Source: Haladaptatus sp. DYF46 (GTDB lineage Archaea; Halobacteriota; Halobacteria; Halobacteriales; Haladaptataceae). From it: 64,000 nt of DNA. The stretch is taken from contig NZ_JAJFAY010000001.1 of NCBI RefSeq assembly GCF_021083305.1, forward strand, positions 62,001-126,000. Direction: 5' to 3'. A program made the translations under genes and the position numbers. The first letter of the stretch is position 1; each line of letters opens with the position of its first letter. The notes under the pieces were generated by a model, which had not been told where the DNA came from, did not search any database, and was given only the letters and a program-made list of their open reading frames with translations. Below, piece after piece: positions 53,115 through 61,029 of the stretch.

Positions 53115-53633
53115 CTAAACGTACTCGAACGCGACGCCCGCTTGTTCTGCCGTCAGCTCATCACGTGGAGAGTCGCCGATGAACAGCGCCGGGCCGTCGA
53201 TTCCCAGCGCACGGAGCGTCGCCCGAAGCGGTTCCGGGTCGGGCTTTCGCGTCGGGACGGAGTCCCGGCCGATGACCGCATCGACGGCGTCGGCGAGGCC
53301 GTGCGTTTCGAGGCCGACGTGGCAGGCGGCCTCGCAGTTCAACGAACACACGCCGACCGGCACCTCGCGGCGGAGGAGTTCGTCGGCGTGCGGGAGGCGC
53401 TTCGACCGCCGAGCACCGAGGCACTCGTGGTCGCCGATGACCGATTCGACCGCCTCGCGGGCGTTCGCTTCGTCCGCCAAGTCCAACATCGCCCAGAGGT
53501 CCACGTTGCTCGCGTCGACACCGTGTTCGGAGAGGACGGCGGTGACGTCCTCCGCGACTCGCTTCCAGTTGACGACGAGGTTCACGAGCGTCCCATCCAA
53601 GTCGTATACGACCGCCGAAACGTCGTCTATCAC
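53115..53633 (-). CDS. HAD-superfamily phosphatase
   Basis: A 172-residue haloacid dehalogenase-like hydrolase. Motif I is VVYDLDGTL (Asp11 and Asp13), the Lys motif is RKPDPEPL, and motif IV is FIGDSPRDEL. CSLNCEAACHVGLETHGL is the motif II region, with Ser in CSLN. The small cap is helical. It resembles phosphoglycolate or pyrophosphatase-like members; substrate not readable. It starts with GTG at 53633; longer frames upstream are basic. Confidence 0.88.
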   Translation of the reverse strand: MIDDVSAVVYDLDGTLVNLVVNWKRVAEDVTAVLSEHGVDASNVDLWAMLDLADEANAREAVESVIGDHECLGARRSKRLPHADELLRREVPVGVCSLNCEAACHVGLETHGLADAVDAVIGRDSVPTRKPDPEPLRATLRALGIDGPALFIGDSPRDELTAEQAGVAFEYV

Positions 53634-53703
53634 GCTCGTCGGTAGGAAAGGAAGGTGCAAAGGGACTTCGGTCGGCGACACCTGCGAACGCTCGATGGAC
53701 GCG

Positions 53704-54828
53704 TCAGCCGAGCAAGTCGCGGGCGATGACCTTCTTCTGAATCTCGGAGGTTCCCTCGTAGATGGTCGTGATCTTCGAATCGCGGTAGAACCGCTCCACG
53801 TCGAAGTCGGTCGTGTAACCGTAGCCGCCGTGAATCTGTACCGCCTCGTTCGTGATCTCGACGGCGGACTCGCTGGCGAAGTACTTCGCCATGCTCGCGG
53901 CCGCTGCGTGGTCCTCGCCGTCGTCCGCACGACGGGCCGAATCGCGGGTCAGCAACCGTCCCGCCTGCAACTTCGTCCGCATGTCGGCGAGTTTGTGCCG
54001 GATGGTCTGGATGTCCGCGATGGGCCGGTCGAACTGCTCGCGCTCCTGTGCGTACTCGACGGCTTGGTCGAGGGCCGCCTGCGAGAGGCCGACCGCCTGA
54101 CTGGCGATGCCGATGCGTCCGCCCGTCAGGATGTGGAATGCCGCGGACAGTCCTTTACCCTCCTCGGTCAGTCGATACTCGGCGGGAATCCGCACGTCGT
54201 CGAAGATGAGACTCGTCGTGTCGCTCGCTCGCAAGCCGAGTTTCTCCTCCTTCTTGCCGACTTCGACCCCGGCGTCCTTCGGGACGACGAACTGCGTGAC
54301 GCTCCCCGGGTCGTCCCGGTCGGTCTTCGCGAACAGGACGATGACGTCGGCGCGTTTGCCGTTCGTGATCCACTGCTTCTTGCCGTCGATGACGTACTCG
54401 TCTCCCTCGCGGCGCGCTTCCGTGGACATCTCGGCCGGGTTCGACCCCGCCTCGGGTTCCGACAGCGCGAACGCGCCGACGGGGCGACCCTCCGCCATGT
54501 CGGGAAGCCAGCGTTCCTTCTGTTCCTCGTTGCCGAACTCGGCGAGACACGACGTCGCGAGGCAGTGGACCGACAGCGCCGTCGCGACCGACAGCATGCC
54601 GTAGGCGACCTCCTCGTTGACGACGCTGTAGGTCAGTTTGTCCACGTCGAGTCCCCCGTACTCCTCGGGGACCGTCAGTCCCATCATATCGAGTTCGGCG
54701 AGGCCGTCCCACACCTCCTCGGGGAACTCCTGTTTCTCGTCGCACTCGCCGGCGACCGGTCGTATCTCCTCGACTGCGAACTCCCGAACCACGTCCCGAA
54801 TGGCCCGCTGTTCCGCTGAAAGGTTCAT
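53704..54828 (-). CDS. Acyl-CoA dehydrogenase
   Basis: A 374-residue FAD-dependent acyl-CoA dehydrogenase of beta-oxidation or branched-chain breakdown. FALSEPEAGSNP and KQWITNG are the FAD/substrate motifs. QIHGGYGYTTDFDVERFYRD is the C-terminal signature. The catalytic Glu is in IYEGTSEIQ, the position used by medium/short-chain and butyryl-CoA enzymes. The start MNLSAEQRAIRDVVREF is the family start at 54828. It follows the HAD gene in the upstream direction with a 70-bp gap. Confidence 0.95.
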   Translation of the reverse strand: MNLSAEQRAIRDVVREFAVEEIRPVAGECDEKQEFPEEVWDGLAELDMMGLTVPEEYGGLDVDKLTYSVVNEEVAYGMLSVATALSVHCLATSCLAEFGNEEQKERWLPDMAEGRPVGAFALSEPEAGSNPAEMSTEARREGDEYVIDGKKQWITNGKRADVIVLFAKTDRDDPGSVTQFVVPKDAGVEVGKKEEKLGLRASDTTSLIFDDVRIPAEYRLTEEGKGLSAAFHILTGGRIGIASQAVGLSQAALDQAVEYAQEREQFDRPIADIQTIRHKLADMRTKLQAGRLLTRDSARRADDGEDHAAAASMAKYFASESAVEITNEAVQIHGGYGYTTDFDVERFYRDSKITTIYEGTSEIQKKVIARDLLG

Positions 54829-55005
54829 GATGGTTCTTCGAGTGCCGGAGGAAAAAGGTACCCGTTCCACCTCGTCGGCCGCCTCCTCGACGTCCATCGC
54901 TTCGGTGCATCGGGACGGCCGAAAACGACCGTCCCGTCGTCCACGGGACGGAGACGGATACGGAAAAGCGATACGTTAATCCTTCCGGCGTGTTACTGTG
55001 TATCT

Positions 55006-55569
55006 ATGCGGATTCGAGAGTGGCAGGACATCTTACAGGACGTGGTCGACCGCAGCGTCGACCCCGAGGGGTGGCGGGCCGCCGGCGGACAGCGTGCGGG
55101 CGGCGTCGGGGAGGACCTGTATCTCGGCCATCCGAAGGCCGGTCTCTTCCATCTGAAGACCTACGCGAAGAACCCGTATCAGGTCCGCGGCGTCGGCACC
55201 CACGTCGCCCGAAAACTGGACGACGAAATCGGAAGCTATCTCCCCGAAAAGGAGTCCCGCGAGGGTCGGTTCGCGGTTCGAAATACGGAGGACGAGCGTC
55301 CGGACGAAAAGGAGATGGAGGCGCGTGCAAAGCGCGTCGAGGAGACCATCAAGGCACACGCCGACGCGCCGACGTCGGGGGCGGACCTCTTCGACGACGT
55401 GATGGAGGCGCTCGAAAGCCCGGCGTTCGGACCGATGGCGTTCGACGGCTACGACCGGCCGGACCCGATTTCCGACCTCGCCGAGACGTTCGAGGAGGAA
55501 GAAAAGCTGTTGAACGAGGAGCTAGACGACCTCATCGACGAGGACGAAGTGGGTCGCGGGTTCCAGTAA
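55006..55569 (+). CDS. Conserved haloarchaeal protein, unknown function
   Basis: A 187-residue soluble protein. An N-terminal domain (MRIREWQDILQDVVDRSVDPEGW; GHPKAGLFHLKTYAKNPYQVRGVGTHVARKLDDEIGSYLP) is followed by a very acidic helical tail (EEEEKLLNEELDDLIDEDE). It appears to be a protein found widely in halophiles without a known role. A CGTTAATCC box lies about 28 bp upstream of the ATG, so the mRNA may be leaderless. It is divergent from the acyl-CoA dehydrogenase gene. Confidence 0.78.
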   Translation: MRIREWQDILQDVVDRSVDPEGWRAAGGQRAGGVGEDLYLGHPKAGLFHLKTYAKNPYQVRGVGTHVARKLDDEIGSYLPEKESREGRFAVRNTEDERPDEKEMEARAKRVEETIKAHADAPTSGADLFDDVMEALESPAFGPMAFDGYDRPDPISDLAETFEEEEKLLNEELDDLIDEDEVGRGFQ

Positions 55570-55667
55570 CGTCCGAAATTTTCGTTCGTACGAACGGCGG
55601 GTCCGATTTTTCACGGGTGGCGAAACCGATAGTAGCGCTGAGCGACTACCCGTGATAGTGACCCCGG

Positions 55668-56525
55668 ATGCGCGTGACCCACCCCGACCTCACGGTAGCC
55701 GACGGCGAGTCGAGAACCGGCGGACGAATGATCTCACTCCTCGGTGTTCTGCTGTCGATAGTCGTCGTCTTCGACTTGTACCTCCGTGCTGATTCGGTGT
55801 GGTTCCCGGAGTTCATCATCGAGATGACGCTCTCCGCGATACTCATCTACTCGGGACTCAGGTTATCGAGGAGCGACATCGAAGCGAGCGCGCTCCAGCG
55901 AATCGATATCTCCTGTCTCAAGGGGATGTTGGCACTCAGTGGCTTTGCGGCGGGCGTCATCGTCACCGCGAAAGTCTCCGGGTGGCACATCGCAAATCCC
56001 TACTTTCTCACACAGACTCTCGTGACGAGCGGCGCGCTGTTGGGGTTGGTCGTCGGCATCGCCGGAATAGTTGCTCCGATTCGGAACGAAACGGGCAGTT
56101 CGAATGTCGAGGAATCCGACTCGAACACGGCCACGCCGAGCGATGTGATCCTCTCCACCCTCGACGGTTCGACACCGACGGACCCGGACGCGTCGGAACC
56201 TCCACGGTTACCGGTGGCCACCTCGGAAATCGGTGCGCCCTCCGGCGTGGTGGACGATTGGCTCTCCGTGCTGGCCGACCGGGAGTGCCGATACGTGCTT
56301 CGAATGGCGATGGATGCGCCCGACGGCGTCCTCACGGTCGAGGAGTTGACCGAAACCGACGAACTCAGACGGGTATCGCTCGAAACCAACCTCCGTCACG
56401 TCACGCTCCCCAAACTGTGGGACGTTCATCTCATCGATTACGACGACCGAACGGGAACGATTCGGTACGACGGCACGCCCGCCTTCGAGGCGCTGTTCGA
56501 AAGCGTCGAACGATACCGGGAGTAA
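55668..56525 (+). CDS. Membrane protein with C-terminal HTH (DUF7344-like)
   Basis: A 285-residue two-part protein. Four to five membrane helices occupy about residues 20-140 (ISLLGVLLSIVVVFDLYL; MTLSAILIYSGL; MLALSGFAAGVIVTA; LGLVVGIAGIV). A Ser/Thr/Pro linker (about 145-190) leads to a winged-HTH-like domain (about 195-280; DWLSVLADRECRYVLRMAMD, VEELTET, LRHVTLPKLWDVHLIDYDDRTGTIRY). The HTH resembles the haloarchaeal DUF7344 group. A membrane-tethered DNA-binding protein that senses a surface signal is a reasonable inference. Confidence 0.75.
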   Translation: MRVTHPDLTVADGESRTGGRMISLLGVLLSIVVVFDLYLRADSVWFPEFIIEMTLSAILIYSGLRLSRSDIEASALQRIDISCLKGMLALSGFAAGVIVTAKVSGWHIANPYFLTQTLVTSGALLGLVVGIAGIVAPIRNETGSSNVEESDSNTATPSDVILSTLDGSTPTDPDASEPPRLPVATSEIGAPSGVVDDWLSVLADRECRYVLRMAMDAPDGVLTVEELTETDELRRVSLETNLRHVTLPKLWDVHLIDYDDRTGTIRYDGTPAFEALFESVERYRE

Positions 56526-56571
56526 CCCCGTCCCGCCGGGATTTAAGCGTCTGCCACTCTCGCCCTCTTTC

Positions 56572-56631
56572 ATGCGTGGCGTACGCGTCGGTGACGAGAA
56601 GAGTTCAGCGCGAACGAGCAGGGGTCGATAA
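56572..56631 (+). CDS. Possible leaderless mini-ORF (leader peptide)
   Basis: A 19-codon frame MRGVRVGDEKSSARTSRGR. A GATTTAAG box at about 56539-56546 sits 27-33 bp upstream, the leaderless distance, and its TAA shares one base with the ATG of the next gene (TAATG at 56629-56633). It may be a translated leader that controls the downstream membrane protein, or chance. The peptide is Arg-rich, unlike most haloarchaeal proteins. Confidence 0.35.
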   Translation: MRGVRVGDEKSSARTSRGR

Positions 56632-56831
56632 TGGTCGGTCCGATTTCACAGGAGGAGCGTTCTGCCGCGATGACCCGTCTGAAAATCGCCATCGTCCTCC
56701 TCGTCGGAGCGTCCGGCGGACTCATCGCACTGCACGGCGGCGGCGGTCCCGCCGCCCTCGTCGCCGCAACCGCTGGCGGACTGGTCGTGGGCGCGCTGTT
56801 GACGTGGTACCTGACGCGGATCGTTCGCTGA
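56631..56831 (+). CDS. Small membrane protein
   Basis: A 66-residue protein with two hydrophobic segments (about 15-34 and 38-60), Gly/Ala-rich between (IALHGGGGPAALVAATAGGLVVGALL). The start is the ATG at 56631; an internal ATG 13 codons later (MTRLKIAIVLL) is equally possible and would still hold both helices. It begins in a TAATG overlap with the mini-ORF. Function unknown. Confidence 0.6.
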   Translation: MVGPISQEERSAAMTRLKIAIVLLVGASGGLIALHGGGGPAALVAATAGGLVVGALLTWYLTRIVR

Positions 56832-56886
56832 CCTTCGTCGCGGATTCGATACGCTTATCTGACACTCTTCGCTCTTCACGAGTCCG

Positions 56887-57324
56887 ATGTCCGAACCCCA
56901 CATCCGCGTCTCCGCTCGTGGCCTCGTCCGCCGCGGCGACGAACTTCTCGTCGCGCGGGAACCTCGCTCCGATGCAAATCCTCCGTACCACTACCCGCTC
57001 GGCGGCGGCGTCCAATTCGGTGAGCACAGCGAGGAAGCGCTCCACCGCGAGTTCGAGGAGGAACTGGGCGTCTCGCTCTCGAACGTCACCCACTTCGAAA
57101 CATACGAGGCGGTGTTCACCTTCGGCGGGCGGCGACACCACGAAATCTGGCGCGTCTACGAGGCGGTTATCGACGAGGCGTGGCCGTACGAGCGTGACGA
57201 GTTCCCGGGCTACGAACCCGAACACGACGAACGCATAGCGTGCGTCTGGAAGTCATCCGCCGACTTCAGGGACGAGGACGACCCCGAGACGCTGTATCCC
57301 GAAGCGCTCGTCGCGGACCTCTGA
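56887..57324 (+). CDS. Nudix hydrolase
   Basis: A 145-residue nucleoside-diphosphate-X hydrolase. The Nudix box G-x5-E-x7-RE-U-x-EE-x-G-U is complete at residues 40-62 (GGVQFGEHSEEALHREFEE, then ELGV). These enzymes remove oxidised or signalling nucleotides or process ADP-ribose or similar; the substrate is unknown. A GCTTATCTG box lies about 33 bp upstream. It converges on the isomerase gene with 1 bp between the stops. Confidence 0.93.
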   Translation: MSEPHIRVSARGLVRRGDELLVAREPRSDANPPYHYPLGGGVQFGEHSEEALHREFEEELGVSLSNVTHFETYEAVFTFGGRRHHEIWRVYEAVIDEAWPYERDEFPGYEPEHDERIACVWKSSADFRDEDDPETLYPEALVADL

Positions 57325-57325
57325 A

Positions 57326-58297
57326 CTACTCCGCCCAGTACGCCTCGCCGGGCGTGGTTCGGAACACGGCGCGCTGGAGCAGTTCCACGGCCTTCTCCAA
57401 TCCTTCGCGCGAACTGGTGAGCGAGTCCTCGTGTTCGATGGAGAGCGCGCCGTCGTAGTCCACGAGACGGAGCGCGCTCACGATGTCCTTCCAGTGGCCT
57501 TCGCCGTGGCCGTAACCAACCGAGCGGAACAGCCACGAGCGGTTCGCCTCCTCGGTGTACGGCGTCGTGTCGAGGACGCCCTTGTAGCGGGCTTGGGACT
57601 CGTACACCTTCGTGTCCTTGGCGTGGAAGTGGTGGATGGCGTCGTGTTCGCCGAGGAAGCGGATGGCCTCCGGCACGTCGATGCCCTGCCAGTAGAGGTG
57701 GCTGGGGTCGAAGTTCGCGCCGACGCGCTCGTTGGTCGCGTTGCGGAGTTCGAGCATTCCGGCGGGTTCGTGGACCAGCATGTTCGGGTGCATCTCGATG
57801 GCGAGGTTCACGTCGTGGTCGTCGGCGAACTCCGCGATTTCGGTCCAGTACGGAATCGCGACGTCCTCCCACTGGTATTCGAGGGCTTCCTCGTGTTCCG
57901 ACGGCCACGGCGCGGTGATCCAGTTCGGATACTCGTCGTTCGGACCGCCGGCGGGCAGGCCGGAGAAGCAAGTGACGGTGCCGACGTCCAACTGGTCGGC
58001 GAGCCGAATCGCCTCTCGGAGTTCCGCGTCGGCCTCCTCTGCCTCCTCGTCGTCCGGGTGGAGCGGGTTGTTGTGCGTTGCCAGCGCGCTGATTCGCATG
58101 TCGTGGTCGTCGAGGAGGTCGTGGAGTTCCTCCTGTGCCGCCTCGTCGTCCAGATACTCCTCCCGCGGGAGGTGCGTGTCGCCGGGATAGCCACCCACGC
58201 CGGGTTCGATGGCGTCCACGCCGATGTCGTTCAAGTAGGAGAGTGCATCGTCGAGCGATTCGCCGTACAGTGGTGGTGTGTGAACGCCGATGTCCAT
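57326..58297 (-). CDS. Sugar phosphate isomerase/epimerase (AP endonuclease-2 family)
   Basis: A 323-residue TIM-barrel enzyme like IolE/IolI or xylose isomerase-like proteins. IEPGVGGYPGDTHLP, ALATHNNPLHPDD, LAIEMHPNMLVHEPAGML, GANFDPSHLYWQGID, HFHAKDTKV and SIEHEDSLTSSREGLEKAVE carry the metal ligands (Glu, Asp, His). It probably epimerises or isomerises a sugar, inositol or related carbohydrate taken up by the ABC transporter behind it. It has its own promoter box (AATAAAATTTT at about 58323-58333) 29 bp upstream of the ATG. Confidence 0.9.
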   Translation of the reverse strand: MDIGVHTPPLYGESLDDALSYLNDIGVDAIEPGVGGYPGDTHLPREEYLDDEAAQEELHDLLDDHDMRISALATHNNPLHPDDEEAEEADAELREAIRLADQLDVGTVTCFSGLPAGGPNDEYPNWITAPWPSEHEEALEYQWEDVAIPYWTEIAEFADDHDVNLAIEMHPNMLVHEPAGMLELRNATNERVGANFDPSHLYWQGIDVPEAIRFLGEHDAIHHFHAKDTKVYESQARYKGVLDTTPYTEEANRSWLFRSVGYGHGEGHWKDIVSALRLVDYDGALSIEHEDSLTSSREGLEKAVELLQRAVFRTTPGEAYWAE

Positions 58298-58383
58298 ACT
58301 TTGAACGAGTACTCCGTTCGGGAATAAAATTTTGGTGCGATGGGGTACAGCAGCCGCCGACCGACGAACGTCCCCCACGAACT

Positions 58384-58419
58384 GCCGAAAACAGCCGAAA
58401 ATAGCCGAGAACAGCCGGA
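58384..58419. repeat. 10-bp phased direct repeat
   Basis: Four near-copies of GCCGAAAACA spaced exactly 10 bp (58384, 58394, 58404, 58414; the last ends GCCGGAATCT). It lies about 55 bp upstream of the TATA box of the isomerase gene, between that gene and the Gfo/Idh gene. Helical phasing suggests protein binding on one face of the DNA. Confidence 0.65.
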
Positions 58420-58428
58420 ATCTACACG

Positions 58429-59502
58429 CTACTCCTGTGACAGTTGAATCGCCCGCTCGTCCTGCGAGGAGCGATACACGGCGTCGATGACGCGCTGGAC
58501 CGTCAACGCCTGTTCGATGGTGTTCATCTTCGGCGCGACGCCGTCGCGCACCGCCTCGAAGAAGACGCGCTGTTCCGCCTTGTGGGCGTCCTCCTGTCGC
58601 GTCTTGACCTGACAGTCGGAGAAGTGGTCCGCGCCGACCATGCTCGTCTCGTAGATGGTGAGGGAGTCGTCGTGCTTGTCGAAACTCGCGCCGGCGTCCG
58701 TCCCGCGAACGAAGTACTCCTCGCTCGACGAGCGGTTCGCGGCCCACGCGACTTCCAGCGAGATGGTCCTGCCACCCTCACAGCGGATGAACGCGGTCAC
58801 GGAGTCGTCGACCGTGAACGCGCCCGAGTCGGTGTCGTCGCCCCACATTTCGAGGTACGTGTAGTCGTCCCGGTCGCCGAACTGCGAGCGGACCTCGCCG
58901 CTGACTTCCTTCACTTTGGGGAAGTCGTGGAGGTGCAACGCGAGGTCGATGGCGTGAACGCCGATGTCGATGAGGGCACCGCCGCCCGCGACGTCCCGGT
59001 TCGTGAACCACGACCCGCGGCCGGGGATGCCGCGACGTCGGATGTAGTTCGCTTCGACGTGGCGTGTCTTCCCGAAGCGACCCTCGTCCTGATACCCTTT
59101 GATGACTTCGACGGGGTTGCGGAAGCGGTTGTGGAAGCCGACCATACAGAAGCCTTCGGCGTTTCGGGCCGCCTCCGCGATGCGTTCTGCGCTTTCGAGC
59201 GTGTGCGCGAGCGGCTTTTCGAGAAGGACGTCGAGACCCGCGTCGAGCGCGGAAATGGCGTACTCCTCGTGGAACTTGTTCGGCGTCGTGACGATTACGG
59301 CGTCGATGTCCGACTCGTACAGTTCCTCGTAGCTCTCGAACGAACGGGTATCGTACTTCTCGGCGAAGCGGGCGCGCGCGTCGGGGTTGATATCGACACC
59401 GCCGACGATTTCGTGGCGTAGATCAGTGATTCTGTCGGCGTGATAATGTCCAATATTTCCGAGACCGACGAACCCGACTCGAACCGGCTCACTGGCACTC
59501 AT
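58429..59502 (-). CDS. Gfo/Idh/MocA-family oxidoreductase
   Basis: A 357-residue NAD(P)-dependent dehydrogenase. The Rossmann loop is RVGFVGLGNIGHYHADRI (about 8-25) and EKPLAHTLE carries the family lysine. GGGALIDIGVHAIDLALHL provides the catalytic-region histidine. Its position between an isomerase and a sugar ABC importer suggests oxidation of the imported sugar or inositol. A TATA-like AAGAATAACA about 30 bp upstream and a 12-bp palindrome (59511-59522) form a probable regulated promoter. Confidence 0.93.
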   Translation of the reverse strand: MSASEPVRVGFVGLGNIGHYHADRITDLRHEIVGGVDINPDARARFAEKYDTRSFESYEELYESDIDAVIVTTPNKFHEEYAISALDAGLDVLLEKPLAHTLESAERIAEAARNAEGFCMVGFHNRFRNPVEVIKGYQDEGRFGKTRHVEANYIRRRGIPGRGSWFTNRDVAGGGALIDIGVHAIDLALHLHDFPKVKEVSGEVRSQFGDRDDYTYLEMWGDDTDSGAFTVDDSVTAFIRCEGGRTISLEVAWAANRSSSEEYFVRGTDAGASFDKHDDSLTIYETSMVGADHFSDCQVKTRQEDAHKAEQRVFFEAVRDGVAPKMNTIEQALTVQRVIDAVYRSSQDERAIQLSQE

Positions 59503-59510
59503 AGTTACCG

Positions 59511-59522
59511 CTCACCGGTGAG
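59511..59522. promoter_or_regulatory. Palindromic operator candidate
   Basis: CTCACCGGTGAG, a perfect 12-bp palindrome, between the TATA-like element and the ATG of the Gfo/Idh gene (59502). Its position would let a repressor block transcription. Confidence 0.5.
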
Positions 59523-59630
59523 ACGGTGTTATTCTTTTCCTTTCGTCGTCCGATATCCCCCATACTCATACGATTGTTGCCACTAGTTGCCCCCCGTCGA
59601 ACCGAACTCGGGTGGGAAAAGCGTGACACG

Positions 59631-59834
59631 TCAGTACAACTGCTGTTTCTTTTCTTCGCGCTCGCGCTCACGTTCTTCCTCCGTTTTCCGGGCCTCACGC
59701 TCCGCGAGTTGGCCGCGAATGCCGGGAATTATCTTGTTCTTTACGTCGAGGCCGAACGAGACGACCCCGTACGCCCAGAAGAAAAACAGGATCGTTCCTG
59801 CTCCCAGATAGTACCAGCCGAGTTCGGTTACCAT
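59631..59834 (-). CDS. Small membrane protein of the sugar ABC operon
   Basis: A 67-residue protein. One helix (about 5-28, LGWYYLGAGTILFFFWAYGVV) is followed by a charged, helical tail full of Glu/Arg/Lys (LAEREARKTEEEREREREE). It begins 1 bp after the ATPase gene ends, so it belongs to the ABC operon as its last gene. Similar small proteins occur in other haloarchaeal sugar ABC operons; role unknown. Confidence 0.75.
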   Translation of the reverse strand: MVTELGWYYLGAGTILFFFWAYGVVSFGLDVKNKIIPGIRGQLAEREARKTEEEREREREEKKQQLY

Positions 59835-59835
59835 T

Positions 59836-61023
59836 TCAGTCGTCCCCCTCCGCTTCGGTTCCCGTGGGTCCGGTTCCGACCGAGGCGAACTCCAACCCGT
59901 GAGCGATGGCGTCGCCGGTTTCCGTATCGAACAGGTGGAGGTGTTCCCTGTCGAGGACGACGTCTACGTCCTGGTCGGAGTCGATGTCCTTGTCGGGGTC
60001 GACGCTCATCAGCAGTTGGTGGGAGTCGTCGGCTTCCGCGTCCATTCCCTCCGAAGTCGCGCCTCCCGTGAGGATGTAGACGAAGATTTCGTCACCCATC
60101 GGTTCGAGCACGTCCGTCTTCGCCGAGATCGACTCGGTCGGGGCCACTACGTCGTCGGCGTCGTCGGTGAGGTACACGTCCTCGGGTCGAACGCCGAGCG
60201 TCAACCTGTCGTCCGTCGCGATACCGTCCAGTTGGCCGGTGTCGAACTGAACGTGGAAATCCTCCGTCTGCAAGCCGTCCGAATCGACCGTCCCCTCCAC
60301 GAAGTTCATGCTCGGCGATCCGATGAACCCCGCGACGAACAGGTTCGTCGGTTCGTTGTAGCAGGTGAGCGGCGGCGCGAACTGTTGCAGTTCGCCCTTA
60401 TTGATGACCGCCACTCGGTCCGACATCGTCATCGCCTCCGCCTGGTCGTGTGTGACGTAGACGATGGTCGCGTCGAGTTCCTTGTGGAGTCGCTGGAGTT
60501 CGGTGCGCATGTGGACGCGCAGTTTCGCGTCGAGGTTCGCCAGCGGTTCGTCCATCAGGAACACTTCGGGTTCGCGGACGATGGCGCGGGCGATGGCGAC
60601 GCGCTGGCGCTGACCGCCGGACATCTCGTCGGGCATCCGGTCCAGCATGCCTTCGAGTTGGACGATTTCCGCGGCCCGGTCGACGCGCCGGTCCACCTCC
60701 TTCTTCTCGTAGCTTCTGAGCCGAAGGCCGAAGCTGATGTTGTCGTACACGTCCATGTGCGGGAACAACGCGATGTTCTGGAACACCATCGCGATGCCGC
60801 GATCCTTCGGTGGAAGCGTCGTCACGTCCCGGTCGGCGATGGAAATGGTTCCCTCCGTCGGAATCGTGAGTCCCGCGATGGTTTCGAGCGTCGTGGACTT
60901 TCCACAACCCGACGGGCCGACGAGCGTGACGAACTCGCCGTCCTCGATTTCTAGATTCATGTCGTCGACCGCCGTTACATCATCGTACCGTTTCGAAACG
61001 TGTTCGAGGTTTACTTCACCCAT
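59836..61023 (-). CDS. Sugar ABC transporter ATP-binding protein (MalK/UgpC type)
   Basis: A 395-residue ABC ATPase energising carbohydrate import. Walker A is GPSGCGKST (residues 36-44), the signature is MSGGQRQR, Walker B is VFLMDEPLANLD, and the switch His is in VYVTHDQAEA. The C-terminal third (about 240-395) is the TOBE/OB regulatory domain of MalK-like proteins, longer than average and acid-rich. It pairs with the two permeases just upstream, 6 bp away. Confidence 0.96.
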   Translation of the reverse strand: MGEVNLEHVSKRYDDVTAVDDMNLEIEDGEFVTLVGPSGCGKSTTLETIAGLTIPTEGTISIADRDVTTLPPKDRGIAMVFQNIALFPHMDVYDNISFGLRLRSYEKKEVDRRVDRAAEIVQLEGMLDRMPDEMSGGQRQRVAIARAIVREPEVFLMDEPLANLDAKLRVHMRTELQRLHKELDATIVYVTHDQAEAMTMSDRVAVINKGELQQFAPPLTCYNEPTNLFVAGFIGSPSMNFVEGTVDSDGLQTEDFHVQFDTGQLDGIATDDRLTLGVRPEDVYLTDDADDVVAPTESISAKTDVLEPMGDEIFVYILTGGATSEGMDAEADDSHQLLMSVDPDKDIDSDQDVDVVLDREHLHLFDTETGDAIAHGLEFASVGTGPTGTEAEGDD

Positions 61024-61029
61024 TTTGTA

